Assembly (NCBI GenBank): GCA_035504175.1
Contig: DATJSJ010000067.1
Coordinates: 1-21,629 of the forward strand
Source of the DNA: DATJSJ01 sp035504175
GTDB taxonomy: Bacteria; Pseudomonadota; Alphaproteobacteria; Acetobacterales; Acetobacteraceae
Direction: 5' to 3'
Length of the DNA: 21,629 bases
This document shows positions 13,890 to 21,629 of this stretch, one piece after another. Position 1 is the first letter of the stretch. Every line of letters starts with the position of its first letter. The translations under genes and the position numbers were made by a program. The notes beneath the pieces were generated by a model, which saw only the letters and a list, made by a program, of their open reading frames with translations, ran no database searches and was not told the DNA's origin.

Positions 13890-16058
13890 ATGCGATCACC
13901 CGTCGTCATCGCGGTGCTCGGCACCGCGTTCACGATCGCGCCCGCCTGGGCGCAGGTCACGCACCTCCCGGCCTTCCCACAACCAAGCTCCTCGGATCAG
14001 ATCGTGGGATTCATCCTTCAGAACTCGACCAGCACCGCCCTGCCGATGGAGGCCGTCACGTTCGGACAGGCCTTCGCCGACGGCGCGGTGCAACCGTCCG
14101 ATACACTCCAGGCGATGTTCCCGGGCGTCTCGAGCCCGCCCGTCCAGATGGACGTGAAGACGACATACGCGGACGGCAGCGTGAAATTCGCCGTCCTGAC
14201 GACCCTGCAGCCGCAGCTCGATCCCGGGCAGTCAGTGCCCGGCATGCTGGAGGAGGGACCCCAGTTCTCCAATCCCGCGGTCGATCTTGATCAGCTTGCG
14301 CAGAACGAGACGCAGCAGATCGTCGTGACGATCTATCCGAACGCGACGCCGGCCACGTACTCGCCGCAGGCGCCGGCTTCGATGGGCAGCGGCAGTCAGA
14401 CCTACACGTTCGACGTCGGCAACCTGTTCCACACCGCCATCGCGAAAGGCACGGTCTCCTACTGGCTGCAGGGCCCGATCGTCACCGAGGGCCGCATCGA
14501 CGTGCCGGTGGCCGGTTCGCTGCATCTCGTGATCGATCTTGCCAGCTACAACATGTCCAACGCCCACATCGTGGAGGACATGCAGCTGCGCAACGACGAC
14601 GCCATGCAGCCGAGCGGCGGCCCGATGGTCTACGACATCGCCACGAACTTCAACGGCCAGCAATTCTCCGTCAGCGGCATCACGCAGTATCAGTACCAGG
14701 TCTGGCACCACGTCTTCAATTCGGCCGGCACGGCAGGCGTGAATGTGCAGCACGACGTGCTCTACCTGGAAAAGGCCGGCGCGATCCCGTCGTACAGCAC
14801 GGCCGACGGCGTGGACGCCTCGCTGATCGCGGGCAACGCCCAGTATGCCAACCCGCCGCTGCTGCTCAACGGCATGCTGACCAATGACGGCATCACGATG
14901 TACATGGGCCAGACCGGCGGCCGGTGCGACATCTCCTTCGTCTCCTGCGTCGATGCCGAGTGGCTGATGACCCAGGACCCGCAGGCCGCGGCCAATGCGC
15001 TCGGCTGGGCCGACGCGGCGGGTGCGGTGCCGTGGCACTACTGGGACCCGACCAACGGGCATTACCTGTCGGTTCGGGATTACCCGAACCTTTGGGCGGA
15101 CGATTACCGGGCCGGCACGGATGGCACGACGGCGCTCACGCAGACGTCGCCGCAGAACTCGGGCGGCTCCCCGCTTTCGAACTGGTCCCCGGACACGGCG
15201 CACGTGCCGTCGCTGTCCTACGTGCCGTATCTCCTGACGGGCTCGCGCTATTATCTCGACAACACGATCGCCCAGACACTGGGCGAGGTAATGGAGACCT
15301 ATCCCGGCATACGGGAGGGCGAAGGCGGCTCCAACGGCTATCCGGTCTCCACCGACGAGGGCATCATCGCCAACCTGACCGGCCAGGTTCGGGCTGCTGC
15401 CTGGGGTCTGCGCGACCTTCAGGATGCCGACTGGGTGGCGCCGGACGCCGACCCCGAGAAGGCCTATCTCGACTGGCTGCTGGCGAACAACTACGCCTAT
15501 CTCTCGGCGCAGCAGCAGTACCTGGCGACGGTGGAAGGTGGGCCGCAAGGCTATCTCATCGAAGGCGCCACCGGAATGGCAACCTGGCAGGAAGACTACT
15601 TCCAGACGGAAATCGCACTGGAATCCTATCGCGACTTCGCGTCGGCGCGCGCGCTCACGACCTGGGCGGCGAACTACACCGTCGGACGCTTCCTGAACAG
15701 CGCGAACGGCATGTCGCCATGGAACGGCGTCGGCTATTACCCGCCGATCCAGTATCCGGCCGGGACCTACCTGACGACCTGGAAGATGCTGAACGATGAA
15801 GACATCGCCAACCCCTACGGGGTATCCGGCGCGTGCACCGAGACCAACGGCGTCTGCACGGACTGGAGTGGTGAGATCACCGGAGACTACGTCCAGTCGG
15901 CCGTGGCCACGATATCAACGACGTCGAATGCCGGGATCGATGCCGCGTCGGCGCGGCAGGCGCTGTCCTGGCTCTACGGAAACGACCCGAACTCCTGGCT
16001 GACGCAGGCAACTTATCAGACGTCACCGTCCTGGGATGTCAGGACGCTCGGCAACTGA
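13890..16058 (+). CDS. Large secreted hypothetical protein with two CX6C pairs
   Basis: This 722-residue protein has a signal peptide ending AWAQ (cleavage after about residue 21). I chose the ATG at 13890 because the hydrophobic core starts just after it and AGAGG lies six bases upstream; an ATG at 13860 is possible. The first half (about residues 30-300) is rich in Thr, Ser, Val and Gln and looks beta-stranded. The second half is Trp- and Tyr-rich and helical, with segments HVPSLSYVPYLLTGSRYYLD and RAAAWGLRDLQDADWV that recall the alpha/alpha-toroid half of YetA/PcRGLX-like polysaccharide lyases. Only four cysteines are seen, in two CX6C pairs, suggesting two disulfides in the periplasm or outside the cell. 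A carbohydrate-active or surface role is inference; the family call is tentative. Confidence 0.85.
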   Translation: MRSPVVIAVLGTAFTIAPAWAQVTHLPAFPQPSSSDQIVGFILQNSTSTALPMEAVTFGQAFADGAVQPSDTLQAMFPGVSSPPVQMDVKTTYADGSVKFAVLTTLQPQLDPGQSVPGMLEEGPQFSNPAVDLDQLAQNETQQIVVTIYPNATPATYSPQAPASMGSGSQTYTFDVGNLFHTAIAKGTVSYWLQGPIVTEGRIDVPVAGSLHLVIDLASYNMSNAHIVEDMQLRNDDAMQPSGGPMVYDIATNFNGQQFSVSGITQYQYQVWHHVFNSAGTAGVNVQHDVLYLEKAGAIPSYSTADGVDASLIAGNAQYANPPLLLNGMLTNDGITMYMGQTGGRCDISFVSCVDAEWLMTQDPQAAANALGWADAAGAVPWHYWDPTNGHYLSVRDYPNLWADDYRAGTDGTTALTQTSPQNSGGSPLSNWSPDTAHVPSLSYVPYLLTGSRYYLDNTIAQTLGEVMETYPGIREGEGGSNGYPVSTDEGIIANLTGQVRAAAWGLRDLQDADWVAPDADPEKAYLDWLLANNYAYLSAQQQYLATVEGGPQGYLIEGATGMATWQEDYFQTEIALESYRDFASARALTTWAANYTVGRFLNSANGMSPWNGVGYYPPIQYPAGTYLTTWKMLNDEDIANPYGVSGACTETNGVCTDWSGEITGDYVQSAVATISTTSNAGIDAASARQALSWLYGNDPNSWLTQATYQTSPSWDVRTLGN

Positions 16059-16080
16059 GCGTCGCCCTTCCCGCTCTACA

Positions 16081-16115
16081 GCCCCGCGCGCTCAGCCGCG
16101 CGGGGCGGCGTTTTT
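16081..16115 (+). terminator. Intrinsic terminator of the secreted-protein gene
   Basis: A perfect 10-bp stem (GCCCCGCGCG with CGCGCGGGGC) closes the loop CTCAGC, followed by GGCG and five T residues, starting 23 bp after the stop codon of the secreted-protein gene. The four bases between stem and T-run make it slightly imperfect, but it fits a rho-independent terminator. Confidence 0.85.
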
Positions 16116-16180
16116 GCGCCGAGCATGCGATAGGGAGCCCGGGGGAAAAGGCGAGCGATCGGCACCTGACGGCAGGACGG

Positions 16181-16256
16181 TGGTGGAGCTGAGGGGGATC
16201 GAACCCCTGACCTCCTCATTGCGAACGAGGCGCTCTCCCAGCTGAGCTACAGCCCC
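16181..16256 (-). tRNA. tRNA-Ala (anticodon CGC)
   Basis: The minus strand folds as a standard 76-base tRNA. The acceptor stem is GGGGCTG with CAGCTCC, the D arm contains AGCTCAGCTGGGAGAGC, the anticodon loop is TTCGCAA on a five-pair stem (CCTCG with TGAGG, one G-T pair), and the T arm contains GGTTCGATCC. The anticodon CGC reads GCG, an abundant Ala codon in this G+C-rich DNA. The 3' CCA is encoded (16181-16183 on the plus strand as TGG). It lies tail-to-tail with the secreted-protein gene. Confidence 0.97.
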
Positions 16257-16403
16257 GCCCTGCTCCGGGGCGGTGCGCCCCGATGGCGGCGGACAATGCG
16301 GATGGCACCCGGGCAAGTCAAGCCGAACCGGGGCGGCACGCCCGGCACCGTTGCACTGCCGGCCCCCGCTGGCTAGCTTCCGGCGGCATTTCGGAGTGCC
16401 GCA

Positions 16404-16721
16404 GTGATCAGCGTCCTGTTCCAGATCATTCAGATAGTCCTGCACTACTATTTGTGGGCAGTGATCATCGCCGCGGTGCTCAGCACGCTGATTTCCTTCG
16501 GCGTGCTCGACAGCCGGAATCGATTTGTATGGGCGGTGGCCGACTTCTTCTACCGCATCACCGAGCCGGCGCTCCGGCCGATCCGCCGGATTCTGCCGAA
16601 TTTTGGCGGCGTAGACCTGAGTCCGATGGCCCTCATCGTGGTGATTTGGGTCTTGCAGGCGATGATTGGGCATATCCAGGCAGCCATCATGTTCGGCAGC
16701 GTGCAGCCGCTGTTCTACTGA
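16404..16721 (+). CDS. yggT: YggT family integral membrane protein
   Basis: This 105-residue inner-membrane protein of the YggT family has two hydrophobic segments (about residues 5-30 and 70-95) separated by the diagnostic loop with DPFYRITEPALRPIRRILPN-like sequence, here FFYRITEPALRPIRRILP, followed by GGVDLSPM. The family is linked to osmotic or membrane processes and in some bacteria to division, but its biochemical role is unsettled. I chose the GTG at 16404 (GTG ATC AGC), with GGAG eight bases upstream. The stop overlaps the next start (TGATG), so it is probably translated together with the DUF167 gene, an arrangement often seen in proteobacteria. Confidence 0.93.
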   Translation: MISVLFQIIQIVLHYYLWAVIIAAVLSTLISFGVLDSRNRFVWAVADFFYRITEPALRPIRRILPNFGGVDLSPMALIVVIWVLQAMIGHIQAAIMFGSVQPLFY

Positions 16722-17008
16722 TGCCCGCGACACCGCCGCCTGTGGACGGGATCAGCCTGCTGGTCCGGGTGCAGCCGCGCAGCCGCCGCCCCGGCCTCGC
16801 CAGGCTTGCCGACGGAAGGCTGCGCGTGGCGGTGACCGATCCACCGGAAGACGGCCGTGCCAACCGCGCGGTCTGCGCCGCCGTGGCGCAGGCGCTCGGC
16901 GTCGCACCCACCTCCGTGTCGCTCGCCGGCGGGGCCGCCTCGCGGGACAAGCGGCTGCATGTGGCCGGAGACGCGGCTGCCCTGACCCGCGCGCTGGCGA
17001 CGCTGTGA
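16721..17008 (+). CDS. yggU: DUF167 (YggU) family protein
   Basis: This 95-residue cytoplasmic protein of the DUF167/YggU family has a small alpha/beta fold of unknown function. The family segments are LLVRVQPRSRR at the start, the central RVAVTDPPEDGRANRAV (with the conserved PxxGxAN core), and the later SVSLAGGAASRDKRLHV. Length is normal. The ATG shares one base with the YggT stop codon, and the gene's own stop overlaps the GTG of folD by four bases, so the three genes form a coupled string. No regulatory feature of its own is visible. Confidence 0.92.
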   Translation: MPATPPPVDGISLLVRVQPRSRRPGLARLADGRLRVAVTDPPEDGRANRAVCAAVAQALGVAPTSVSLAGGAASRDKRLHVAGDAAALTRALATL

Positions 17009-17859
17009 CCGCGCGGGTGATCGACGGCCGCGCCCAGGCCGCATCGCTCCGGGCGGAGATCACCGCCCGCGCCGCCGTGCTGCCATTCCGACCTGGCCTC
17101 GTCGTGCTGCTGCTGGGCGACGATGCGGCCAGCGCCGTCTATGTCGCCGCCAAGGGCCGCGCCGCCCAGGCCGCCGGCATTGCGGCCCGCACCATTCGCC
17201 TGCCGGCCGCGACGGAGGAGGCGACGCTGCTGCGCGAGATTGCCGCCCTGAACGCCGATCCGGCGGTGGATGGCATCCTGGTGCAGCTTCCCTTGCCGCC
17301 GCAGATCCGCCGGCAGGCGGTGGTCGAGGCGATCGACCCGGCGAAGGACGTCGACGGGTTCCATCCCCTGAATGTCGGGCGGCTGCATGACGGGCTGCCC
17401 GGCCTCGTGCCCTGCACGCCGCGTGGCGTGATGCGCCTGCTGGCCGCCGCGGGCGTCGCGCTAAGCGGCGTCCGCGCCCTGGTGCTCGGCCGCTCCGCCA
17501 TCGTGGGCAATCCGCTGGCGGCGCTGCTGACCGCCGCGGATGCCACGGTCACGCTCGCCCATTCCCGCAGCCGTGACCTCGCCGCCGAGTGCCGCCGGGC
17601 GGAGGTCCTGGTCGCCGCCGTCGGCCGGGCCGAGCTGGTGCGCGGTGACTGGGTTGCGCCGGGCGCCGTGCTGATCGATGTCGGCATCAACCGGACCGCG
17701 GACGGGCGGCTGGTCGGCGACCTGGCCTATGCCGAATGCGCCGCGGTCGCCGGCGCCCTTACCCCGGTGCCCGGCGGCGTCGGGCCGATGACCATCGCCT
17801 GCCTGCTGGAGAACACGCTCACGGCTGCGCTGGCCCGGCGCGGCCCCCGCCCCCTCTGA
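17005..17859 (+). CDS. folD: Methylenetetrahydrofolate dehydrogenase/cyclohydrolase FolD
   Basis: This 284-residue bifunctional enzyme interconverts 5,10-methylene-, methenyl- and 10-formyl-tetrahydrofolate using NADP, supplying one-carbon units for purine and formyl-methionine synthesis in the cytoplasm. The catalytic YxxxK is present (Tyr46, Lys50), then DGILVQLPLPP, the DVDGFHPLNVGRL motif, PCTPRGVM, the Rossmann segment VLGRSAIVGNPLAALL, and the C-terminal PVPGGVGPMTIACLLENT signature. The GTG start at 17005 overlaps the DUF167 stop as GTGA and gives the standard N-terminus (TARVIDGRAQA). No strong Shine-Dalgarno is seen, consistent with translational coupling. Length and motifs are normal, with no missing catalytic residue. 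Confidence 0.97.
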   Translation: MTARVIDGRAQAASLRAEITARAAVLPFRPGLVVLLLGDDAASAVYVAAKGRAAQAAGIAARTIRLPAATEEATLLREIAALNADPAVDGILVQLPLPPQIRRQAVVEAIDPAKDVDGFHPLNVGRLHDGLPGLVPCTPRGVMRLLAAAGVALSGVRALVLGRSAIVGNPLAALLTAADATVTLAHSRSRDLAAECRRAEVLVAAVGRAELVRGDWVAPGAVLIDVGINRTADGRLVGDLAYAECAAVAGALTPVPGGVGPMTIACLLENTLTAALARRGPRPL

Positions 17860-17991
17860 CCACCGGCCGTGCCGGCGCGAAGCCGGTTGCGCTCGCGATA
17901 CCGTGAAGGCTAAGCAGGTTCGCCGCCCCTGCGCGTGCCCGCAAGGGCCGGACCTGGCGGCCCACCCGACCGGAGGTGCAATCGCACGGCG

Positions 17992-19722
17992 ATGCCTCCC
18001 TTATCGCGTCGGCCGGAGCAGTGGCTCTGGTCCCTGCTTGCGCTGAGTCTGGTTCTGCCGATCGGCCTGTTTGGGCTGATCGCCTGGCAGACCTGGCTCG
18101 TCACGCTGCGCGTTGCCGACCAGCAGATGGCCGGCACCGTCCGGCTGCTGCGCGAGAACACCGAGAAAGTGCTGGACACCGATGAGCTCGCCGCCGGCCT
18201 GATCGACCGGCTGACCGCCGGCCTGTCCTGGAGCGACATCGCCGCCTCCGCGACGGTGCACCAGCAGCTGCAGGTCCTGGACGAGCAGTTACCGCAGGTG
18301 CATGGGCTGTTCCTGGTCGCGCCCGACGGCACCATCGCCAACAGCAGCTCGGTCTTCCCGATGCCATCGGTCAATGTCCGGGACCGCGACTATTTCGTCG
18401 CCCTGCGCGGCGGCCCCACCGGCGATTATATCGGCGGCGCCTATATCGGCGGCGTCTATGTCGGCCGCACCAGCGGCGCGGTCGAGTTCAACTTCGCGCT
18501 GCGGCGCTCCTCCCGCGACCGCTCGTTCAACGGCGTGATCGACGTCTCCGACGACCCCGCGTATTTCCAGGAGATCTACCGCGGTGTCGCGGATGTCGGC
18601 GCCGAGGTGTTCCTGGCGCGGACGGACGGGCGTGAGCTCGCCTCCTACCCGGACCCGAGCGGCCCGGACTCGCGCATCGCCCCGCCGGTTGCGCGGCTGG
18701 CCGCGGCGCAGCACCGGGTACTGACCGGCATCGCCGATCGCGCGCACAACCGCCGCAGCGCTTACGTGCGCGTGCACGATTATCCGCTAATCATCGGCTA
18801 CAGCCTGCCGGAGCGCGAGATCACCCGGCGATGGCTGGAAGCGATGGCGCCGAACGCGGTCCTGATCGGCACCGGCTGGCTGCTGATCGCGCTGACGAGC
18901 TGGCTCGCCCTGCTGGGCTTTCGCCGCGAGGCGATCGCCCATGCCTCGTTCCGGGCGGAGGTGCAGCGCCGCGAGGCGGCTGAGGCACAGGCGCGGCAGG
19001 CGCAGAAGATGGAGGCCGTCGGCCAGCTCGCCGCCGGCATGGCCCACGACTTCAACAACCTGCTCGCAGTGATCACGTCCAATCTCGAACTGCTGCAGCG
19101 GCGCGCGGCGGAGGCGGAGCGGCCGCGCATCGAGGCGGCGCTGGCCGCGGTCGGCCGCGGCGCCCGGCTGGTCCGGCACATGCTGAGCTTCGCCCGCCGC
19201 CAGGTGCTGCATCCGGAGCCGCGCGACGTGGCCGCCGATCTCACCGCCCTGGCGCCGCTGCTGCGCTCGGCGCTGACGCCCGGGACGCATCTCGACTACG
19301 ACCTGGACGGGCCGGCGACGGCGGTGATCGACCAGACCGAGTTCGAGCTGGCGGTACTCAACATCGCGACCAATGCCGGGCACGCCATGCCGGAGGCCGG
19401 CCGGTTTCGCGTCGAGCTGCGCCTCGTGTCCGTGCCGACGCCCGACGGCGCGCCGCAGGAACTGGCCGCCGGGCGCTACGTCCGGATCGCGTTCAGCGAC
19501 ACCGGCCAGGGAATGCCGGCGGAGACCGTGGCTCGCGCCTTCGAACCGTTCTTTACCACCCGATCGGGCGACGGCGGCACCGGGCTGGGGCTGAGCCAGG
19601 TCTACGGGTTTGCCAGCCAGGCCGGCGGCCTCGCGACGCTGGAGAGCGCGCCGGGCCGCGGCACCACCGTCACCCTCTATCTCCCCGTCGCCGCAGCGGG
19701 GGCCGCCGGCCGGCCGGCGTGA
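17992..19722 (+). CDS. Membrane sensor histidine kinase with extracytoplasmic sensor domain
   Basis: This 576-residue sensor kinase has a membrane span near residues 12-38, a periplasmic region of about 250 residues resembling a double-Cache/PDC sensor (with VRDRDYFVALR and a repeated YIGGAYIGGVYVG stretch), and a second span at about 288-310. A short coiled coil rich in Glu, Ala and Gln follows. The HisKA domain has the phosphorylated histidine in MAHDFNNLLAVI (His352). The ATP-binding domain has N-box asparagines 457 and 461, the G1 aspartate at about 503 (FSDTGQGM), FEPFFTT, and GTGLGLSQVYG. There is no receiver or output domain, and no response-regulator gene is in the window. I chose the ATG at 17992; GGAGG lies 15 bp upstream, which is rather far, and a GTG at 17935 is the alternative. 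The signal is unknown; Cache domains often bind small organic acids or amino acids. Confidence 0.92.
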   Translation: MPPLSRRPEQWLWSLLALSLVLPIGLFGLIAWQTWLVTLRVADQQMAGTVRLLRENTEKVLDTDELAAGLIDRLTAGLSWSDIAASATVHQQLQVLDEQLPQVHGLFLVAPDGTIANSSSVFPMPSVNVRDRDYFVALRGGPTGDYIGGAYIGGVYVGRTSGAVEFNFALRRSSRDRSFNGVIDVSDDPAYFQEIYRGVADVGAEVFLARTDGRELASYPDPSGPDSRIAPPVARLAAAQHRVLTGIADRAHNRRSAYVRVHDYPLIIGYSLPEREITRRWLEAMAPNAVLIGTGWLLIALTSWLALLGFRREAIAHASFRAEVQRREAAEAQARQAQKMEAVGQLAAGMAHDFNNLLAVITSNLELLQRRAAEAERPRIEAALAAVGRGARLVRHMLSFARRQVLHPEPRDVAADLTALAPLLRSALTPGTHLDYDLDGPATAVIDQTEFELAVLNIATNAGHAMPEAGRFRVELRLVSVPTPDGAPQELAAGRYVRIAFSDTGQGMPAETVARAFEPFFTTRSGDGGTGLGLSQVYGFASQAGGLATLESAPGRGTTVTLYLPVAAAGAAGRPA

Positions 19723-19834
19723 TCCGGGCCGCGTGACCGGGCGGCGCGGCCGGTTTGCCTCCCGGCCGGCGACCGGGCAGACTCGGCCGCAGGCTCATCA
19801 GGGCGCGCGGCGCGCGGCCGGGAACGGATGGGAC

Positions 19835-20296
19835 ATGGCACGACGCCCACAGCGCGCAACCGTACGCCGTCCGGCCCGGCGACGCGCCCACCGGTTCACC
19901 GGGGCGTGGCGTCCCCTGCATGGCGTCGCCCTCGGGCTGATCGTGGCACTGGCCTTTGCTGCCGCGTTGCTGCTCGACACCGCGGCGGTGCTCAGCCTCG
20001 CCTACGACTCGCTCGTCGCCTCGCCGCTGTGGATGCGCGCGCTGGCCGCGGCGCTGATCGCGGCGGGGGTGGTGCTGCTCGGCCGGCGTATCCGGCGCGC
20101 GATCCGCTCCGGCGGGCGGAGAGGGGGTAGGCGGGGCGCATCGGCGCGGCGGGCTGGCGGACGCGGCGGCCGCAGCAATTCGGCGGCGTCGCTGGCGCGC
20201 GCCCGCGAGAGGGCGGGGCCGGATGCGGCGGCGCGACCGCGTGTCGCGCGGCGCCGGCCGGCCAGCCGGGCGTCGGAGCCGAGCCCCGCCGACTGA
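19835..20296 (+). CDS. Hypothetical small membrane protein with basic tails
   Basis: This 153-residue predicted protein has two hydrophobic segments (about residues 32-50 and 66-83) between a very arginine-rich N-terminus and a long arginine-, glycine- and alanine-rich C-terminal tail. No family is recognised. The ATG at 19835 has GGAACGG upstream; an ATG in another frame at 19828 gives no sensible protein. Two membrane spans with many following positive charges would place it in the inner membrane with its tail in the cytoplasm, possibly touching nucleic acid or acidic lipid, which is speculative. Biased composition in G+C-rich DNA can mimic such a gene, so confidence is moderate. It ends 21 bp from the convergent small gene at 20318-20512. 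Confidence 0.45.
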   Translation: MARRPQRATVRRPARRRAHRFTGAWRPLHGVALGLIVALAFAAALLLDTAAVLSLAYDSLVASPLWMRALAAALIAAGVVLLGRRIRRAIRSGGRRGGRRGASARRAGGRGGRSNSAASLARARERAGPDAAARPRVARRRPASRASEPSPAD

Positions 20297-20317
20297 GCGG
20301 GCGCGGAGGCGGCGTCG

Positions 20318-20512
20318 CTACGGCAGCAGCGCCGCCTCGATCCGGTCGAGCGCGGTGCGGATCTCGCGCAGGATCAGCCGGTCCGCCTCGCGCTGGTCGA
20401 TGTCAGGCACATCCCAGTCGAAGATCGCGCGGTATCTCTCGACCAGCGCCCGGGCGTCGGCGAGGATCCGGTCGCGGTAGCGCTCCAGTTCGGTCTGCTC
20501 GATGCCGGGCAT
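20318..20512 (-). CDS. Small acidic helical hypothetical protein
   Basis: This 64-residue protein is almost wholly helical by sequence, rich in Arg, Asp, Glu, Ile and Leu, with segments ELERYRDRILADARAL and DIDQREADRLILREIRTALDRI that suggest a short coiled coil or helical hairpin. A GGAG motif lies seven bases before the ATG. Codon use and lack of low-complexity sequence make it more believable than most small frames here. There is no signal peptide or membrane span. The gene converges on the hypothetical membrane-protein gene. No function can be assigned. Confidence 0.65.
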   Translation of the reverse strand: MPGIEQTELERYRDRILADARALVERYRAIFDWDVPDIDQREADRLILREIRTALDRIEAALLP

Positions 20513-20984
20513 GGGGACTCCGTGATGCGGGGATGGCCGGCGACGGGACGCGGCCCCGGGTGCGACCGTAGCGTGGTGGGGGGCGGGCTGGATTGATCTC
20601 GGTCAAGCACCGGCCGCGCCCACTCGTGCCCGGCGGGTGGTGTCTTGGTTCGGATTTCGGATTCGGGTGGGGGGCGTTCTGTATCCCCGGTCGATGCCGA
20701 TTCGAACCGTGATCGATCTTGCGCTTTGATATTTTGGGCGACCGGCCCGGATGTACCCCGGCGGGATCTTGGTCAGCCTGCGACCGCCTTCGCAGGATAC
20801 GCGCTTATCGGCCATGCGAGGCGACGAAAGTACAATCACTGATATCACCGTGCCGGGCGGGCTCACGTTCGCCCGCGCCAGATCGCGCTTTCGCCGCCTT
20901 CGCATTGCGCAATCCCGGCAGGGCGGTTGAAGCAGAACCCGTCCCCGCTCATGCTCGTTTCTTCACGAGTTCGAGGCGGCTGCC
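20513..20984. other. Intergenic region without supported gene
   Basis: About 470 bp between the minus-strand small gene and the truncated gene at the right edge. It should contain the promoters of both, which are divergently oriented. Short TTCGGAT repeats occur near 20648-20664, and the stretch around 20700-20860 is A+T-richer than average. I see no hairpin terminator, RNA gene or operator I can defend. Confidence 0.45.
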
Positions 20985-21629
20985 ATGGGCGGTATCCGTT
21001 CGTGCTCCATCGGGTTTGCCGGCGTCGCGGCTCTGGGCGTAGCGGCGGTCTATTCGGGCATCTCGCCGACGGACTGGCCGGTGGCGGGTGCGATCGTTTC
21101 CTTTGGCACCAGTGTCCTCGGCAACTGGGGCTTCGAGCGGGCGCAGGCCCTGACCCGCGCTTTTGCGCAGCGGCCCGGCAGGCCGACCGAAGAGAACCAG
21201 GTCATCGTCCGCGCCCTGCGGACCCTCCAACTGGAAAGCCTGCGCGAGGTGCGGGACGGCTGGGACGCGGGCCGTCGCGATGATCGGGATCCGAAGCGCC
21301 GGCAGGAGGCGGATTCATTCGACGACTGGCTGGGTGACTACCTGACGGCCGGAGCCAGGCACGCGACTGCGCTCACGGCTCAGCAGCTGCCCGATCTCAC
21401 CGCGCCGGAGTTTGCGCGGATCGGGAAGGTGGAGGCGGACTGGCCGGGCCATGCGTTGCAGGCCGGGCTGGCGGGGCGGCATGGCCGCCCGGCGGCGATT
21501 GTCGAATGGAGCGAGAAGGCGACGCTGCTGATCGCCGCCGAATTGCAGGAGGCGTATGGCGACGATCTGCCGCCGTCCTTCGTCGCGGCCCTGATCGGGG
21601 GCGATCCGGCCGCGAGTCCCTGGTTCGAT
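20985..21629 (+). CDS. Truncated gene: membrane-anchored protein, unrecognised
   Basis: An open frame of 215 codons starts at the ATG at 20985 (GAGGCGG 5 to 12 bp upstream) and continues past the window end, so the C-terminus is missing. Residues 8-26 and about 31-50 are hydrophobic and probably form a membrane hairpin or one span plus a buried segment. After them comes a charged helical region starting ENQVIVRALRTLQLESLREV, then a region ending near DLPPSFVAALIGGDPAASPWFD. No enzyme motif is visible in the part present. The layout recalls N-terminal portions of large bacterial proteins that carry an NTPase or TPR region downstream, but that is only an impression. It has no visible link to the kinase or the small genes to its left. 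Confidence 0.75.
   Translation, partial: MGGIRSCSIGFAGVAALGVAAVYSGISPTDWPVAGAIVSFGTSVLGNWGFERAQALTRAFAQRPGRPTEENQVIVRALRTLQLESLREVRDGWDAGRRDDRDPKRRQEADSFDDWLGDYLTAGARHATALTAQQLPDLTAPEFARIGKVEADWPGHALQAGLAGRHGRPAAIVEWSEKATLLIAAELQEAYGDDLPPSFVAALIGGDPAASPWFD

Noticed and set aside
14232..15548. Minus-strand frame of 438 codons opposite the secreted-protein gene
   Set aside because: Its composition is Arg/Val/His-biased, typical of antisense shadows, and the forward frame has a signal peptide, terminator and paired cysteines.
12187..16256. Genomic island integrated at the 3' end of tRNA-Ala
   Set aside because: The position is suggestive because the tRNA 3' end faces the accessory stretch, but I found no second copy of the tRNA end, no integrase and no direct repeat at a left boundary.

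Overview
The window is a G+C-rich bacterial chromosome segment. It probably comes from an alphaproteobacterium, and I would guess an acetobacteraceaen or another member of the Rhodospirillales. This rests on base composition and codon use, a complete general L-amino-acid (Aap/Bzt-type) ABC transporter, and a YggT-DUF167-FolD gene string. No rRNA, ribosomal-protein or taxonomic marker gene is present, so the assignment is inference.

Layout. (1) 91-4332 is a tight forward operon for sugar or sugar-acid catabolism: a DUF4432 aldose-epimerase-like protein, a ribokinase-family sugar kinase, an FMN-dependent alpha-hydroxy-acid oxidase and a sugar-lactonase-type amidohydrolase. (2) 4357-10273 is an amino-acid uptake locus: two similar periplasmic binding proteins in tandem, then two permeases and an ATPase. 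Short tandem arrays lie on both sides of the first binding-protein gene (14 bp x 6 upstream, 15 bp x 8 downstream). A good sigma-54 (-24/-12) promoter match sits at the end of the second array, ahead of the second binding-protein gene. A strong intrinsic terminator or attenuator separates the binding proteins from the permeases. (3) 10274-10416 is an A+T-rich composite palindrome between the ATPase gene and a convergent Gfo/Idh/MocA-type dehydrogenase gene (10420-11424, minus strand). (4) 11671-16058 is an accessory-looking stretch: a conserved-looking hypothetical protein, about 1.7 kb that is gene-poor and richer in A+T, one small hypothetical gene, and a large secreted protein with an intrinsic terminator. 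(5) 16181-17859 is housekeeping DNA: tRNA-Ala(CGC) on the minus strand, then YggT, DUF167 and FolD with overlapping ends. (6) 17992-21629 holds a membrane sensor histidine kinase with no visible response regulator, two small hypothetical genes in convergent orientation, and the start of an unrecognised membrane-anchored protein that runs off the window.

How the parts fit. The first operon probably converts an imported sugar or its lactone and feeds it into central metabolism. The minus-strand dehydrogenase could supply an oxidation step for the same or a related polyol, but it is transcribed separately. The amino-acid transporter is the best-supported multi-gene system. I see no CRISPR array, complete insertion sequence, phage gene or recognisable defence system. 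The strongest unexplained signals are the inverted, possibly related repeat arrays with the sigma-54 site, the composite palindrome, the large secreted protein, and the truncated gene at the right edge.
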